Position numbers and translations under genes: made by a program
The notes under the pieces: model-generated
Told to the model about the DNA's origin: nothing
Databases searched by the model: none
The model's input: the letters and a program-made list of their open reading frames with translations, nothing else
NCBI RefSeq assembly: GCF_014646755.1
Contig: NZ_BMNW01000007.1
Span: 95,082-159,081, forward strand
Length of the DNA stretch: 64,000 bases
Origin: Pseudomonas asuensis
GTDB taxonomy: Bacteria > Pseudomonadota > Gammaproteobacteria > Pseudomonadales > Pseudomonadaceae
Reading direction: 5' to 3'
In this document: positions 1-9,489 of the stretch, one piece after another
Position numbering within the stretch: position 1 is the first letter of the stretch
How the letters are laid out: each line of letters opens with the position of its first letter

Positions 1-440
1 CAGAAAGGCTAACGGTACCAGCCGGGCAGGATGCTTTATTGTGTTTCGCAGCAAGGGGCTATCCTAGAGTCAGTGTTTCGTATGCAGTGCATCTACGGTA
101 TAGCGTAGTGAACAGCCCCTATGAGACCACAGTCCGAAAACGTCGTCTTCAAAAGCCAGTGCTTGTTAACCTAATAAATAGCGCGTTTACAATTGGCGCC
201 CTTTTAAAGCCCTTTCTATACTCAAGCTGCTTTATGCACCGGTTGGGTGCCATGTGTGTACGTTGACGTATTGGTTAGGGAGGACCACATACTCTTGCCT
301 GCCAGTACCGATGCGCTTTCGCATGCCCCAAAGCCACCTACTGATAGATGCCCGCAGGCTAGACGCCTTTGCAGTTGTGGGTAAGCCGTCATCAGTTATT
401 AATGATTTCAGCGACCATGACTTTATATAGGGAGATTTTA
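1..440. other. Gene-free leader before the curlin-like gene
   Basis: No convincing gene was found here. A 75-codon open frame at 39-266 has no ribosome site and reads like random composition. The last 60 bases must hold the promoter and leader of the curlin-repeat gene; a GGGAGA ribosome site lies at about 430-435. Confidence 0.5.
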
Positions 441-1586
441 ATGCCTGCGCTTAAACCACTTGCTCTTGCTGTACTGGCTACACTCACGCTGCACGCACAT
501 GCGGAAAATAACACAGCAGATCTGACTCAGGAGGGTGAAAACAACACCTCCACAATCGAGCAGAGCGGCACAGCCAATAGCTTTACGCAAACGCAAGCAG
601 GGCAGCATAACAGCGGTTTCGTAACACAGTCTGGTACCGAAAACAGCAGCACGGTTTACCAGGAAGGCGCTGGCAGCTATAGCCAGCTCATTCAAGAAGG
701 TGGAAACCTTAATATTGGGCAGATCTATCAGTCCGGTAACGACAATTTTGCTTATGTCACTCAGAGTGACTATGAACATCGCGGCCTAGGAATTCATGGT
801 TTTGCTGATCAGAATACGGCTTTAGTCGAACAGTCTGGCTCTGGAAACAGAGGTGGGATCAACCAAACCCTATCGTCTTACAACGATGCCTCTGTTCGAC
901 AGAATGGCGACAATAACAATTCAACTAACGAACAATACAGCGCGGACTATGGGACCCAAACAACTGTTCAAGAAGGTAACAATAATACCGGTGATATTTA
1001 CCAGGCTTCTGGTGACTATCTAACGGCCTCGATTTACCAGAGTGGCGACAACAACACTGCGCAGATCGCTCAACTGGCTGATAACGCTACGGCAACGGTT
1101 AACCAAGAGGGCAACGGCAATACAGCTGATATACGTCAAGGCAGTGTCTTTGGCGGTAGTAGCGCAACCGGCGCTATTGCTCGTGTAGATCAAACAGGCG
1201 ATCTGAATACGACGAATGTGCGGCAGGAAGGCTCATTCAACGTATTGAGTGTTAGCCAAACGGGCACAAGCAATATGGTTAGTGGTAATGGTGAAACCAT
1301 TTACGAACCAGGGCAGCAAGGCGATAGTAATGTATTGTCGGCTCAACAGGATGGGACAGGCAATGAGTTGTACTTTACTCAAACTGGTAATGACAACGAG
1401 CTGTATGTGATGCAATCAGGTGATGCCAATACCATTGCGGCCACGCAGACCGGCGTTGGTTATTCGGCCATTCTTTCCCAAAATGGCTCAGCCAACAGCA
1501 TGAACATTACCCAGACCTCCCAAGGCAATATGGCAACCGTTACTCAAAGCGGTACGGGTAACATGGCTACGTTGACGCAGCGGTAA
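441..1586 (+). CDS. Secreted curlin-repeat (CsgA/CsgB-like) protein
   Basis: A 381-residue protein made almost entirely of about 25 degenerate units of the curlin type, with Q-x-G-x-x-N turns (for example QEGENN, QSGTAN, QSGDNN, QTGNDN) about 15-25 residues apart. Curlin repeats of this kind build beta-helical functional amyloid in curli fibres. An upstream ATG at 369 is in frame, but the ATG at 441 has a GGGAGA ribosome site and starts a clean signal peptide (MPALKPLALAVLATLTLHAHA, cleavage before ENN). The protein is about 2.5 times the length of E. coli CsgA. No csgD, E, F or G gene lies nearby, so export would need a system encoded elsewhere. Family assignment is strong; amyloid formation is inferred. 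Confidence 0.85.
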   Translation: MPALKPLALAVLATLTLHAHAENNTADLTQEGENNTSTIEQSGTANSFTQTQAGQHNSGFVTQSGTENSSTVYQEGAGSYSQLIQEGGNLNIGQIYQSGNDNFAYVTQSDYEHRGLGIHGFADQNTALVEQSGSGNRGGINQTLSSYNDASVRQNGDNNNSTNEQYSADYGTQTTVQEGNNNTGDIYQASGDYLTASIYQSGDNNTAQIAQLADNATATVNQEGNGNTADIRQGSVFGGSSATGAIARVDQTGDLNTTNVRQEGSFNVLSVSQTGTSNMVSGNGETIYEPGQQGDSNVLSAQQDGTGNELYFTQTGNDNELYVMQSGDANTIAATQTGVGYSAILSQNGSANSMNITQTSQGNMATVTQSGTGNMATLTQR

Positions 1587-1595
1587 AGCCAGGTG

Positions 1596-1627
1596 CGCTT
1601 AGAGGCCTTGAAAAAGGCTTCTAAGCG
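1596..1627. terminator. Hairpin between convergent genes
   Basis: Two 14-base arms (1596-1609 and 1614-1627) pair with one mismatch around a 4-base loop. It begins 10 bases after the curlin-like stop and lies just past the end of the small minus-strand gene, so it could serve both. There is no strong T tract. Confidence 0.6.
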
Positions 1628-1632
1628 TCCGC

Positions 1633-1755
1633 CTAGAGGTCACTGTGTGTTCCCACAGGATCTACCGGTGGCGTGTCGTCTTGTACCGGCAACTCGTCTG
1701 GATGAGTCTCGTCGGGAACTCCGTCGTCGAAATGGCGATGGGTATCATTGTCCAT
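1633..1755 (-). CDS. Acidic 40-residue small protein, second of a coupled pair
   Basis: The frame begins with the ATG of a TGATG stop-start overlap with the preceding 48-codon gene, which suggests translational coupling, and ends in TAG. The product begins MDNDTHRHFDDGVPDE and is rich in Asp, Glu, Pro, Thr and His. It has no Cys, no hydrophobic segment and no recognisable domain, so it is probably disordered. No function is known to me. The coupling and an upstream partner with a good ribosome site are the main support that it is real. Confidence 0.5.
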   Translation of the reverse strand: MDNDTHRHFDDGVPDETHPDELPVQDDTPPVDPVGTHSDL

Positions 1756-1901
1756 CAGCTGTACTCCGGATCAGTCGGATTCTTTTGAGGAAGACGCTCA
1801 TCGGGGACATGCTCACGCAGGTCATCACCGATGGGTTCATCCTGCGTTGCCGGAGTTGGATCGATTTCCGTATCGTCCGGTGCCTTTTGGAATTCAACCA
1901 T
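1755..1901 (-). CDS. Acidic 48-residue small protein, first of a coupled pair
   Basis: This reads ATG to TGA on the minus strand with an AGGAG ribosome site about 8 bases upstream. The product begins MVEFQKAPDDTEIDPTPA and ends NPTDPEYS. It is strongly acidic and proline-rich, with no signal peptide or membrane segment. The stop overlaps the start of the 40-residue gene by one base (TGATG). The frames on the other strand here contain no gene-like sequence. I do not recognise the family. Such small acidic Pro-rich proteins are common but mostly unstudied in pseudomonads. Confidence 0.6.
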   Translation of the reverse strand: MVEFQKAPDDTEIDPTPATQDEPIGDDLREHVPDERLPQKNPTDPEYS

Positions 1902-2153
1902 CAGTCTTTCTCCTGTGCCGTGTATGCCCTCTTCTATTAGGCAAGCCCGCAGCCACTTTGTTCAGGTTGAACTTGTGATTCGGCCCATTCCGGTCAGACA
2001 ACGAGCCAGCGGTTGAGCACCACAGAGCGGCCAAGACTTACCTTCATGGCCGTTACACTCCTCTTTACACAAACGGACCGACGTCTGACCACTAGCGACT
2101 TAGCAAAGGTTTTCTATGCTGGAGGTATATCGTCCAGCCATTAAGGAGCCTTC

Positions 2154-2978
2154 ATGAATATCGAGACCCTGTTCAATGAGATTCATAACCTGCCTAGCGT
2201 GCCCAAGGTGGCGCAGGATCTCATCCAGCAATTTGATAACCCCTCCTCCAGCATGGACAGCGTGGCTCGTAATGTTGAGCGAGATCCGGTAATTGCAGCC
2301 AAGGTTTTGCGTCTGGCCAACTCGGCCCGCTTCAAAGGCACGCGCGATTCGACCAGCATCGAAGACGCTACCATGCGCTTAGGCTTCAATACGCTTCGAA
2401 CCCTGGTCCTGGCCTCTGCAATGACGGGTGCGTTCAAAGTGGATTCAGGCTATAGCCTCAAGACGTTCTGGACGCATAGTTTTCGAGTAGCCAGCATCTG
2501 CCGGCTCCTGGCAAAGCAGCTTGGCAAAGATCCAGACACCGCCTTTACCTGCGGCATGATGCATAACCTGGGTGAGCTGCTGATTCAGGCAGGTGCCCCC
2601 GATTATGCAGCCCAACTCAACAAGCAGCCTCAAAAGGGTGCTACAGGCCGAGCGGCGGATGAAACGGTGCAACTGGGCTTTGGCTACCCGGAAGTAGGGG
2701 CAGAGCTGGCCAAACGCTGGCAGTTACCCAAGGTCATTCAACTGGCAATCGCCTACCAGGGCCGTCCGACCCAGGCACCTGCCGAGGCGGATAATTACCC
2801 GCGAATTGTGGCGCAAGCCGTAGCGGTCAGCGATACCTACGAAGCCCATGGCGCTACCCCTGAAGCACAACAGCATTTGACCGGGCCGCTGTTCAAGGGG
2901 ATTGATATAAACGCGTTATTTACTGCTTTACCAGACGTACTTGAGGCTGATAAGGCCTTTGCCGAGCTGATTGGCTAG
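2154..2978 (+). CDS. HDOD-domain signalling protein
   Basis: A 274-residue protein whose first ~200 residues form an HDOD domain: the opening LPSVPKVAQDLIQ, the VARNVERDPVIAAKVLRLANS helix pair and the LGFNTLRTLVLASA segment are typical. HDOD domains resemble HD phosphohydrolases but usually lack the metal-binding residues, and act in signalling or stress regulation rather than catalysis. There is no extra GGDEF, EAL or receiver domain. The ribosome site AAGGAG precedes the chosen ATG. It stands alone between long spacers; in pseudomonads such proteins often work near c-di-GMP or chemotaxis genes, which fits the rest of this window. Confidence 0.85.
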   Translation: MNIETLFNEIHNLPSVPKVAQDLIQQFDNPSSSMDSVARNVERDPVIAAKVLRLANSARFKGTRDSTSIEDATMRLGFNTLRTLVLASAMTGAFKVDSGYSLKTFWTHSFRVASICRLLAKQLGKDPDTAFTCGMMHNLGELLIQAGAPDYAAQLNKQPQKGATGRAADETVQLGFGYPEVGAELAKRWQLPKVIQLAIAYQGRPTQAPAEADNYPRIVAQAVAVSDTYEAHGATPEAQQHLTGPLFKGIDINALFTALPDVLEADKAFAELIG

Positions 2979-3135
2979 GCTTTTTCTGAAAAGTGCCTGC
3001 GCTTGGCCAATGTGATGAAAATCATCCAGGAATGCTCCTTTACCCTTCGTAAACTGCATTTACTTACTGATTTTCCTCCCTTGACTTAGCTCGGCCGTTT
3101 TTAGACAAGTCTTGCAGTAGGCATTTATAGCCTCG

Positions 3136-3179
3136 TGCAGCCTAGCGGCTAACCATGCGCATTAACCGCTTAGGCTGCA
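3136..3179. repeat. Imperfect inverted repeat
   Basis: The arms 3136-3152 and 3162-3179 both read TGCAGCCTA(A)GCGGYTAA when oriented the same way, and are separated by 9 bases. This could be a transcription stop for the HDOD gene or a protein-binding site. There is no T tract. Confidence 0.45.
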
Positions 3180-3227
3180 AGGGTGAAACAGTGCTTTTTA
3201 TTTAGCCGATACGCTTCTAACAGGAGG

Positions 3228-3410
3228 TTAAGCTAGTTCCCAACTTTTATTAGTGATTACCCGCTTAAGCAACAAGACTTCACCATTAGGCATCTCTAAC
3301 TGAGCATGCATAATAAAGTCTAACAATATAAGCATCCGCTCTGGGTTTATTTTTAGGCCTGTTGGGTTATCCAAAAATTGTGTTATTTCTGGCCTCTCTT
3401 CATACCCCTG
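3228..3410 (-). pseudogene. Start-less open frame, possible gene remnant
   Basis: Sixty sense codons run from just after two stops to TAA. The sequence looks coding-like in composition (for example NPTGLKINPERMLILLDF and LEMPNGEVLLLKRVI), but the only internal ATG is 35 codons from the end and lacks a clear ribosome site. It is probably the 3' end of a decayed gene. I do not recognise the family. Confidence 0.3.
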
Positions 3411-3500
3411 TTATTACTGATACATCTTAGAAAACAATTAAATACATACGGGATAAGAAGCTCAAAAATCGTCTTATTTCTGCGCTTAAGGGCTAATAAT

Positions 3501-3878
3501 TTACACGCAATTCGCTGGTAACTGAGCGGCTCCTGAGTGTTGTTTATCTTCTAAGGTCAGAAGACAGTTGAATAAAGTCTGTTCACTAAACGGTAGGTTT
3601 TCAAACACTAATCCGCTTTTAATAAATCTAAAATCGAGTGGGTTGAGTGACATAAGGCCATTCATTGGCTGAACACAATGAGCCAGCTGAATCAACCAGC
3701 ACACACCAGAAAATAGCCAGATACCCGAAGAGTGCTCCAGCAAGCCGATAACTACTCTATAGTGAAGGGTAAACACGGCAACAAGCACAGCCAACGAGAA
3801 AAGCCGCCCTGCGAATGTGCCACAAAAGAGACGCAGAACACTGCGAGTATGTACACGAGCAAAAGGGGACAGCGGCAT
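3501..3878 (-). CDS. Doubtful small membrane protein divergent from cheB
   Basis: An open frame of about 125 codons if the internal Met (MPLSPFARVH) is used; a longer frame would extend into cheB. It has two hydrophobic stretches (around LFSLAVLVAVFTL and IWLFSGVCWLIQLAH) followed by a soluble tail ending LPANCV. The proposed start overlaps the cheB start codon by two bases and there is no convincing ribosome site. It could equally be an accident of composition. Confidence 0.25.
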   Translation of the reverse strand: MPLSPFARVHTRSVLRLFCGTFAGRLFSLAVLVAVFTLHYRVVIGLLEHSSGIWLFSGVCWLIQLAHCVQPMNGLMSLNPLDFRFIKSGLVFENLPFSEQTLFNCLLTLEDKQHSGAAQLPANCV

Positions 3879-4857
3879 GGAAACGGTAGAACGGGTAGTC
3901 GTTATCGGTACCTCGGCAGGTGGCTTCAATGCCCTACATTGGCTACTGGCCAAGCTACCGCCCGATCTGAATGCTTGTGTACTGGTTGTTGTACATATGA
4001 GCCCTAACGAACAGGCTCTGCTCGATATCCTCTCTCAACATACTCAATTACCCATCCGTTACGCTAAAGACATGGACCCTATCGCTCAGGGAGAAATCTT
4101 GCTTGCTCCACCTGATAGGCATATGCGCATCGAGCATAAAAAGGTTCGGGTAGTCTATGGGCCCAAGGAAAACTTCGAGCGTCCGTCTATAGACCCGTTG
4201 TTTCGCTCTGCGGCCATTGAGTTTCGCGAGCGTGTGGTAGGTGTAACCCTTCCAGGTGACCTGGATGATGGTGTGCTTGGCATGGAGGCCATCAAGTGCC
4301 ATGGTGGAATTACGTTAGCCCAAGATCCTCTGGAAGCCGTCAGTCCCTTCATGGTCAGCAACAGGCTTGATCACACCCATGTTGACTACTGGCTTCCAGT
4401 CAACCAACTGGCAACACAGCTGATAGACCTTGTAAGCGAGGAAATCAAACAGTTTTCCCAGGAAGGGGTCGCTTCGATCAAGGCAGAGGATCAGGTTTCA
4501 AAACAGAGGTCATCAGGTATTCCAGGGCTGGAATCTATTGGAGTTCCTTCCCCTTTTGCCTGCCCCGAGTGCCAGGGCGTACTTTATGAAATCAAGCAAA
4601 ACGAGCTGTTTCACTTTCGCTGCCATACAGGACACGCCTATTCCGCTGAACTCCTGGCCAAAAGCCAGAAGCGGTTAGCTGAAGAGGCCATGTGGACAGC
4701 CATTCGTATCTTCGATGAAAAGGAGGAATTGCACCTGCGGCTTGCAGAATATGCCAAAGCAAATGGCCAAACAGCATGCTATGAAAAGCATCGGGAATAT
4801 GCAGAGAACGCGCGAAGGTCCTCGGCGCGATTACGTGAGATGATTCGCCTTTTATAG
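3877..4857 (+). CDS. Receiver-less CheB methylesterase with C-terminal zinc ribbon
   Basis: A 326-residue protein. The N-terminal ~190 residues are a CheB methylesterase domain with the catalytic triad Ser13 (GTSAGG), His40 (VVHMSP) and Asp131 (LPGDLDDG). It has no N-terminal receiver domain, so it cannot be switched by CheA in the usual way. Residues ~215-255 carry a CPEC...CHTGH zinc-ribbon-like motif, followed by a charged helical tail. This architecture is known for stand-alone CheB-like proteins with unclear targets. The start was placed at METVERVV because AAGGGG precedes it; an in-frame ATG 60 bases upstream gives an unlikely basic leader. It is encoded alone, far from the cheR-cheD-cheB set at 35-37 kb. 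Confidence 0.88.
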   Translation: METVERVVVIGTSAGGFNALHWLLAKLPPDLNACVLVVVHMSPNEQALLDILSQHTQLPIRYAKDMDPIAQGEILLAPPDRHMRIEHKKVRVVYGPKENFERPSIDPLFRSAAIEFRERVVGVTLPGDLDDGVLGMEAIKCHGGITLAQDPLEAVSPFMVSNRLDHTHVDYWLPVNQLATQLIDLVSEEIKQFSQEGVASIKAEDQVSKQRSSGIPGLESIGVPSPFACPECQGVLYEIKQNELFHFRCHTGHAYSAELLAKSQKRLAEEAMWTAIRIFDEKEELHLRLAEYAKANGQTACYEKHREYAENARRSSARLREMIRLL

Positions 4858-5101
4858 TCCCCTGTACTCCACCCTAGAGCTGAGTCACGCCACTCTATTC
4901 ATAAGCCAGGTAACTCCAGTCATGCATACCCTTAGGTTTTGTATGAAAGGTCTGAACAGGTACATGAGGGTCCTAAACCGGCCAAGAGTTTTGAGACTAT
5001 GGTGACGCTTGTCTATGCTCTACCCTGCATACGCCATTAGTCTTCGTATAAAACCCTGGCCAACACGCGAAATCAAACTGAATATCAGCCTGTATCCGAA
5101 G

Positions 5102-6559
5102 TTAGCGGGCTGCCTCCAACTGCATTGCCAGACTTCGTAAATCAAGCAACGTTGCACGCCAGCTATGCTCTTGATTGCCAATGCTAATTAGTGAACGTAC
5201 TCGATCATTGGTCGACAACCCCCTCCCTAAATTAACGGGATATCCTTGCTCAAGTTTTGTCGGATCAAATTCCTTGAATGAATCGATAGCGTCGACCTTG
5301 CACACAGCAAAGCCGAACGTGGAATGATTACCACGCACGATCAGCACACGAGACGACAGGGTTGGTGGCTGTGGCGACGATTCGATCAGACTGCTCAAGC
5401 AGATCAATGGTATCTGCTCTCCCCTCAGGCTGAACTGTCCCAGCAGATGACTTTCGGGCTGGGGTAAACCAATGTGCTGAGCCGGTATTTCAAGAATTTC
5501 AGTGATCTGGTTCAAGGGGGCCGCAAAGTGAATCGGCGCATGGAAAAGCAGACATGCCTGTCGATTTACTGCTTTGGCTGCTTGATGAAGTGACTGGCTA
5601 GCGAGCACTTCGTGTTGAAAGATCTTCGCGTAACTTTGGACTTCGGGGCGATTGAGTAGCGACTCGTGCGCCAATAGCAACGCTTGCGCGCCGTTTTCCA
5701 GGTTCATCACGCCACGAAGTAAATCAGGCTCGCGCAGTCCATAGGTCGGCACCGCCAGCATGCTGCTTGGGTCCTGGCGTCGAATCGCGACCATACGATC
5801 ATAGCCAAAGCCGGACACGCGTCCATCCGGCCCTGTGAGCAACAACAGCTGATCCTTGGCTGCCAATGTCTTGGTTTCAAAACCCAGCACGTGCGACAAG
5901 CTGAGCGCCGCAACCTTCTTGCCGCGTACCTGGACCGAGCCAAAGCAGCGTTCATTGCCAAAATCACTGGGGCTAATCAACGGCTTGTCTACCAACTCAG
6001 TCACTACACTGGCATCAATGCAAAAATGCCGGGCGTCACACTCGAAAACCAAGTAATGGCGCATGAGACCGCTGGATTTGAACGCCTGGCTTTGGGAGGC
6101 GCTCATAGGATCGGTAGCAAACACCACTTCTGGCAAACTGGCTAGATAAGCAAGATCAAGCGCATAGATCATACGCTGACCGTCTTGAATCATTAGCAAC
6201 ATTGGAAACAGCCCTGTAGACGTATCTCCCGAGATCAACGTGCACCGTTGATTATCCGCCATTTTGACGATTTCACACACGGCGTCGATGGCGATCCCCA
6301 GATACCCTCCGTTGTACTTGATGATAGCGACCAGGGGAGTCGGCCCCGACGCGACGGCATTCGGGGCAAAAAAACTGCGAAGATCTATCAGCGGCACGGC
6401 CTTGCCGCGCAACGTGAAAATACCCACCAATATTCCGCGCGCAGTAGGGTGCGGTAATACGTCAGTAGGCCATTCCACAGCTTCTATCAGGGCACTGATG
6501 TTAATCCCCAAGTGCACGCCACTGACTTGCACTACACCGTAGCTGTGGATGGCGCTCAT
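5102..6559 (-). CDS. Triple CheW-domain coupling protein
   Basis: A 485-residue protein containing three consecutive CheW-like folds: about 1-150 (with [19 protein letters not shown]), about 165-305 ([19 protein letters not shown]) and about 335-480 ([19 protein letters not shown]). CheW couples receptors to the kinase CheA; multi-CheW proteins can act as scaffolds bridging several receptors or kinases. Its ATG overlaps the TGA of the upstream four-PAS receptor gene (ATGA), so the two are translationally linked. No cheA lies in this operon, so it must serve the CheA at 25-27 kb or another one. The middle domain is the most divergent. Confidence 0.88.
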   Translation of the reverse strand: MSAIHSYGVVQVSGVHLGINISALIEAVEWPTDVLPHPTARGILVGIFTLRGKAVPLIDLRSFFAPNAVASGPTPLVAIIKYNGGYLGIAIDAVCEIVKMADNQRCTLISGDTSTGLFPMLLMIQDGQRMIYALDLAYLASLPEVVFATDPMSASQSQAFKSSGLMRHYLVFECDARHFCIDASVVTELVDKPLISPSDFGNERCFGSVQVRGKKVAALSLSHVLGFETKTLAAKDQLLLLTGPDGRVSGFGYDRMVAIRRQDPSSMLAVPTYGLREPDLLRGVMNLENGAQALLLAHESLLNRPEVQSYAKIFQHEVLASQSLHQAAKAVNRQACLLFHAPIHFAAPLNQITEILEIPAQHIGLPQPESHLLGQFSLRGEQIPLICLSSLIESSPQPPTLSSRVLIVRGNHSTFGFAVCKVDAIDSFKEFDPTKLEQGYPVNLGRGLSTNDRVRSLISIGNQEHSWRATLLDLRSLAMQLEAAR

Positions 6560-8700
6560 GCACGATTACCTGTAGCACCTAGAGTGGCAGTAATATCTTG
6601 CGTCGGCTTATAGAGGGCGGCCTTGATCTTGTTAAGTTCGTGAATCAACAGCTCTACCTGTTCGGCAGAGTTCATCTGCTCATTTGTAGCACCGTTGATA
6701 CTGTCGATAGCCTGGGTAGTCTGCAATACGCCGCCGACGATCTGTTCGAACGCATCGCCTGCACTACGCGATATGGTAGTCCCTGCATCGATACGGGTTA
6801 CGGTTTCCTGGATCAGCTTGTCGATTTCCTTAGTCGCGCGGGAGGATTTCTCTGCTAACTTTCGTACTTCATCAGCGACGACCGAGAAGCCCAGGCCATG
6901 TTCACCAGCACGCGCTGCTTCGATGGCTGCGTTGAAGGCCAGCATATTGGTCTGGCTGGCGATCTCTCTGATTACCTGAATGATATCTTTGATATCTTCA
7001 GCCGACTTGCCGATGGTAAACATGGCCTCGGTGGCCTTGGAGAGTGTTTCGGAACCCCGGCGCGCTTCATCGGACGTCCGGCGCGCAAGATCTGTCGCGT
7101 GATCGGTGGTTTGTGCCACCGAGCCAATGGCGCTCATGAGAGCCTGGACCGCCGCGCTCATGGCTCTGGTTTTCGCGTCAATGGCTTCCTCCAGCTCGAC
7201 TTGCTGGGTGATGTCAGTAGCGAACTTCACAACCTTGAACGGTTTACCGTCGTGATCGAAGATCGGGTTGTAGGTCGCCTGAATCCAGATCTTTTGGCCG
7301 TATTTGCTTAGGCGCATGAAGCGCCCCGAAAAGAACTCTCCCTGCGACAGTGAATGCCAAAACTCACGGTATTCCGTACTGCTTACATACTCTGGCTCGC
7401 AAAAGATTCGGTGATGCTGGCCTTGCAATTCGGCCATGTTGTAACCGAGAGACTTCAGAAAGTTGGCATTGGCCTTCAGTATGTTGCCTGACATATCGAA
7501 TTCAATAACAGCCTGGGCACGGTCCATCGCCTTGACCTTGCCTTCAAACTCAATGGTGCTCTCTTTGGCCTGAGTAACATCCAGGGCAAACTTGACGATT
7601 TTGTAAGGCTCGCCTTTCGCATTGAGAATGGGGTTATAGGTGGCACGAATCCAGATTTCTTTTCCGTTTTTGCACTTGCGCTTGTACTCGCCGGCGTCGT
7701 ATTCACCACGACCCAGCCGGTCCCACAACTCTCGGTAAGCCAAACTGTTCGCAAACTCTTCAGGGCATAACATACGATGGTGCTGCCCAACCAGCTCTTC
7801 GAGGTCATACCCTACAATCCCAAGGAAAGTACGGTTAGCCGTCAGGACCTTGCCTGTCAGATCGAATTCGACCACGGCTTGGGAGCGCTGAATCGCTGTC
7901 ACCTTGCCTTCGAATTCGGCGTTACGCTCGCGCATTTCGGTTACGTCATTGGCAAACTTGACGATCTTGTAAGGGCGTCCATCGGGGTCCAGAATGGGAT
8001 TGTAGGTCGCGCGGATCCAGACCTCACGCCCGCCCTTGCCAAGGCGCCGGTACTCGCCGCTATCGAACTCGCCCCGCTCCAGCTTCTCCCAGAAATGCCG
8101 ATATGCCGGACTGTTGAGCAGTTCGTCATGGCAGAACATGCGATGATGCTGGCCTTGTATTTCATCCAGACGATAACCAATGACCTTAAGGAAGTTATCA
8201 TTGGCGGTTAGCACTCGGCCATTGAGATCAAACTCAATAACGGCCTGGGAGCGGTCAATAGCTGCAACCTTTCCTGCATAGTCAGCATTGACGATACGCT
8301 GCTGAGTAATGTCAGTAGCAAACTTGACGATTTTGACTGGATTGCCCTGGTTATCGAGTACTGGGTTGTACGTCGCTTGCAGCCAGATCGGCTGGCCGTT
8401 CTTGGCTAACCGCTTGAACTCGCCCTCATGAAATTCACCTTCTCCCAGCCTGCGCCAGAATATCTCGTACTCTTCGCTTGCCGCATATTGCGGGGTACAG
8501 AACATACGGTGATGGCGGCCTTGCACTTCGTCCAGGCGATAGCCTACGCAGCTCAAAAAGTTAACATTGGCATTCAGGATGATTCCGTCGAGTGAGAACT
8601 CGACCATCGCCTGTGACCGGTTGATAGCAGTCATCAGCGAAGTAAGATCAAGCTCCTGGGCAGATAACTTCTCGAGCACCGAGTCGGCGGCGGTAGACAT
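6556..8700 (-). CDS. Soluble chemoreceptor with four PAS domains
   Basis: A 714-residue methyl-accepting protein without membrane segments. Four PAS units of about 122 residues occupy about 20-510; each carries a variant of QGQHHRMFC and a closing IVKF(A)xDVT segment, so they arose by tandem duplication. The C-terminal ~200 residues are the MCP signalling hairpin, with [18 protein letters not shown] at its tip. PAS modules of this kind in pseudomonad receptors bind heme, FAD or small molecules and report redox or energy state. The domain order resembles BdlA-type proteins but with twice as many PAS units. AGAGG precedes the start. It is in an operon with the triple-CheW gene. Confidence 0.92.
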   Translation of the reverse strand: MSTAADSVLEKLSAQELDLTSLMTAINRSQAMVEFSLDGIILNANVNFLSCVGYRLDEVQGRHHRMFCTPQYAASEEYEIFWRRLGEGEFHEGEFKRLAKNGQPIWLQATYNPVLDNQGNPVKIVKFATDITQQRIVNADYAGKVAAIDRSQAVIEFDLNGRVLTANDNFLKVIGYRLDEIQGQHHRMFCHDELLNSPAYRHFWEKLERGEFDSGEYRRLGKGGREVWIRATYNPILDPDGRPYKIVKFANDVTEMRERNAEFEGKVTAIQRSQAVVEFDLTGKVLTANRTFLGIVGYDLEELVGQHHRMLCPEEFANSLAYRELWDRLGRGEYDAGEYKRKCKNGKEIWIRATYNPILNAKGEPYKIVKFALDVTQAKESTIEFEGKVKAMDRAQAVIEFDMSGNILKANANFLKSLGYNMAELQGQHHRIFCEPEYVSSTEYREFWHSLSQGEFFSGRFMRLSKYGQKIWIQATYNPIFDHDGKPFKVVKFATDITQQVELEEAIDAKTRAMSAAVQALMSAIGSVAQTTDHATDLARRTSDEARRGSETLSKATEAMFTIGKSAEDIKDIIQVIREIASQTNMLAFNAAIEAARAGEHGLGFSVVADEVRKLAEKSSRATKEIDKLIQETVTRIDAGTTISRSAGDAFEQIVGGVLQTTQAIDSINGATNEQMNSAEQVELLIHELNKIKAALYKPTQDITATLGATGNRA

Positions 8701-8867
8701 CAGGATTACCTCTAGGGACGAAGCGTAATGGGATATATACGGTATCGACTGGAGAAGAGGCGGCTTTAGTGTTACCAGACATATGGGCCAACAAGTACTG
8801 AACAGGCAGTACTTGGCTGCGACAGTCCTGTATCGGTTCAGTATCCATGCTGTATTGCGATACTCAA

Positions 8868-9000
8868 GGTTTACGTCCTGAATGAAAGGTCAGGCGAGGC
8901 AAAAATCGGTAAGAAAGCGGTGTTTACGTGTTGCAAATGAGCATTCCGAATCGTTTTTAACAGAGCATCACCGAGCGCAGATACGCTTCTTACAAAGCCT
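8868..9000. mobile_element. Degenerate MITE-like element, copy 1
   Basis: It shares an approximately 110-base core with 14042-14154: CAGGCGAGGC, then AAATGAGCATTCCGAATCG, then TTTTTAACAGAGCATCACCG, and the right end (TACAAAGCCT). Its left terminus is eroded compared with copy 2. No coding capacity. Such short non-coding elements are moved in trans by a transposase. Confidence 0.6.
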
Positions 9001-9383
9001 AAAGCCCAGGTTACTTAGCGTTTGGCTGATTGCCCCGGATACAGCGTAGCGAGTACCTGTACGTGCCCGCTGATCACCACTTGTGTATCAACCGAGTCGT
9101 TCATTCATCTTTGCTCATTCAGCAATCCTCTCGCGACGCCTCTGGCGAATAAACGCGCTGCCTTACCCAGGCTGGGCGGCTATAAGAGGTCTTATGCTCA
9201 CTAAGATTCCATCGTGTAAGGCTGTCTAGAACAGCTTTTAGAAAGAGCACACGTTTTTTTGCTCTATAGCCCTACCATTTGGAGGTTTATCTGAACTTAA
9301 GCGGCTTACCGCTACTCCAGAACTAGGACGGCAATAATGCCAAGTGGCTTTTCGAAACCGATTATACAAACGGTTAGAAATAG

Positions 9384-9422
9384 CGTTTGGTAATCCACCT
9401 TACAGGCAGTGATTACCAAACG
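9384..9422. promoter_or_regulatory. Perfect 12-base inverted repeat upstream of the DUF2382 gene
   Basis: CGTTTGGTAATC at 9384-9395 is matched exactly by GATTACCAAACG at 9411-9422 across a 15-base spacer, about 70 bases before the start of the stress protein. The position fits an operator or a 5'-leader hairpin. No known regulator was matched. Confidence 0.5.
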
Positions 9423-9489
9423 TGGCGCAAGAGCACACCACTTAAACCAATCACAGCCATGGCTGTTGAAGAGAATACAGAGGTGACCT

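Larger units (their letters stand above)
2979..3500. other. Long spacer after the HDOD gene
   Basis: There is no intact gene on either strand. The stretch holds an imperfect 17/18-base inverted repeat (3136-3179) and a start-less open frame on the minus strand (3228-3410), both listed separately. Confidence 0.5.
8701..9489. other. Long spacer with MITE-like remnant and operator-like palindrome
   Basis: This is a 790-base gap between the divergent four-PAS receptor and DUF2382 genes. It contains a degenerate MITE-like copy (8868-9000) and a perfect 12-base inverted repeat (9384-9422), listed separately. The open frames seen here lack ribosome sites and look random. Confidence 0.5.

Noticed and set aside
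39..266. 75-codon open frame at the left end
   Set aside because: No ribosome site, random-like composition and no recognisable segment.
7436..7448. Match to the E. coli Ter core (ATGTTGTAACCGA)
   Set aside because: It lies inside a conserved coding segment of the four-PAS receptor (Tyr-Asn-Met), so chance and coding constraint explain it.
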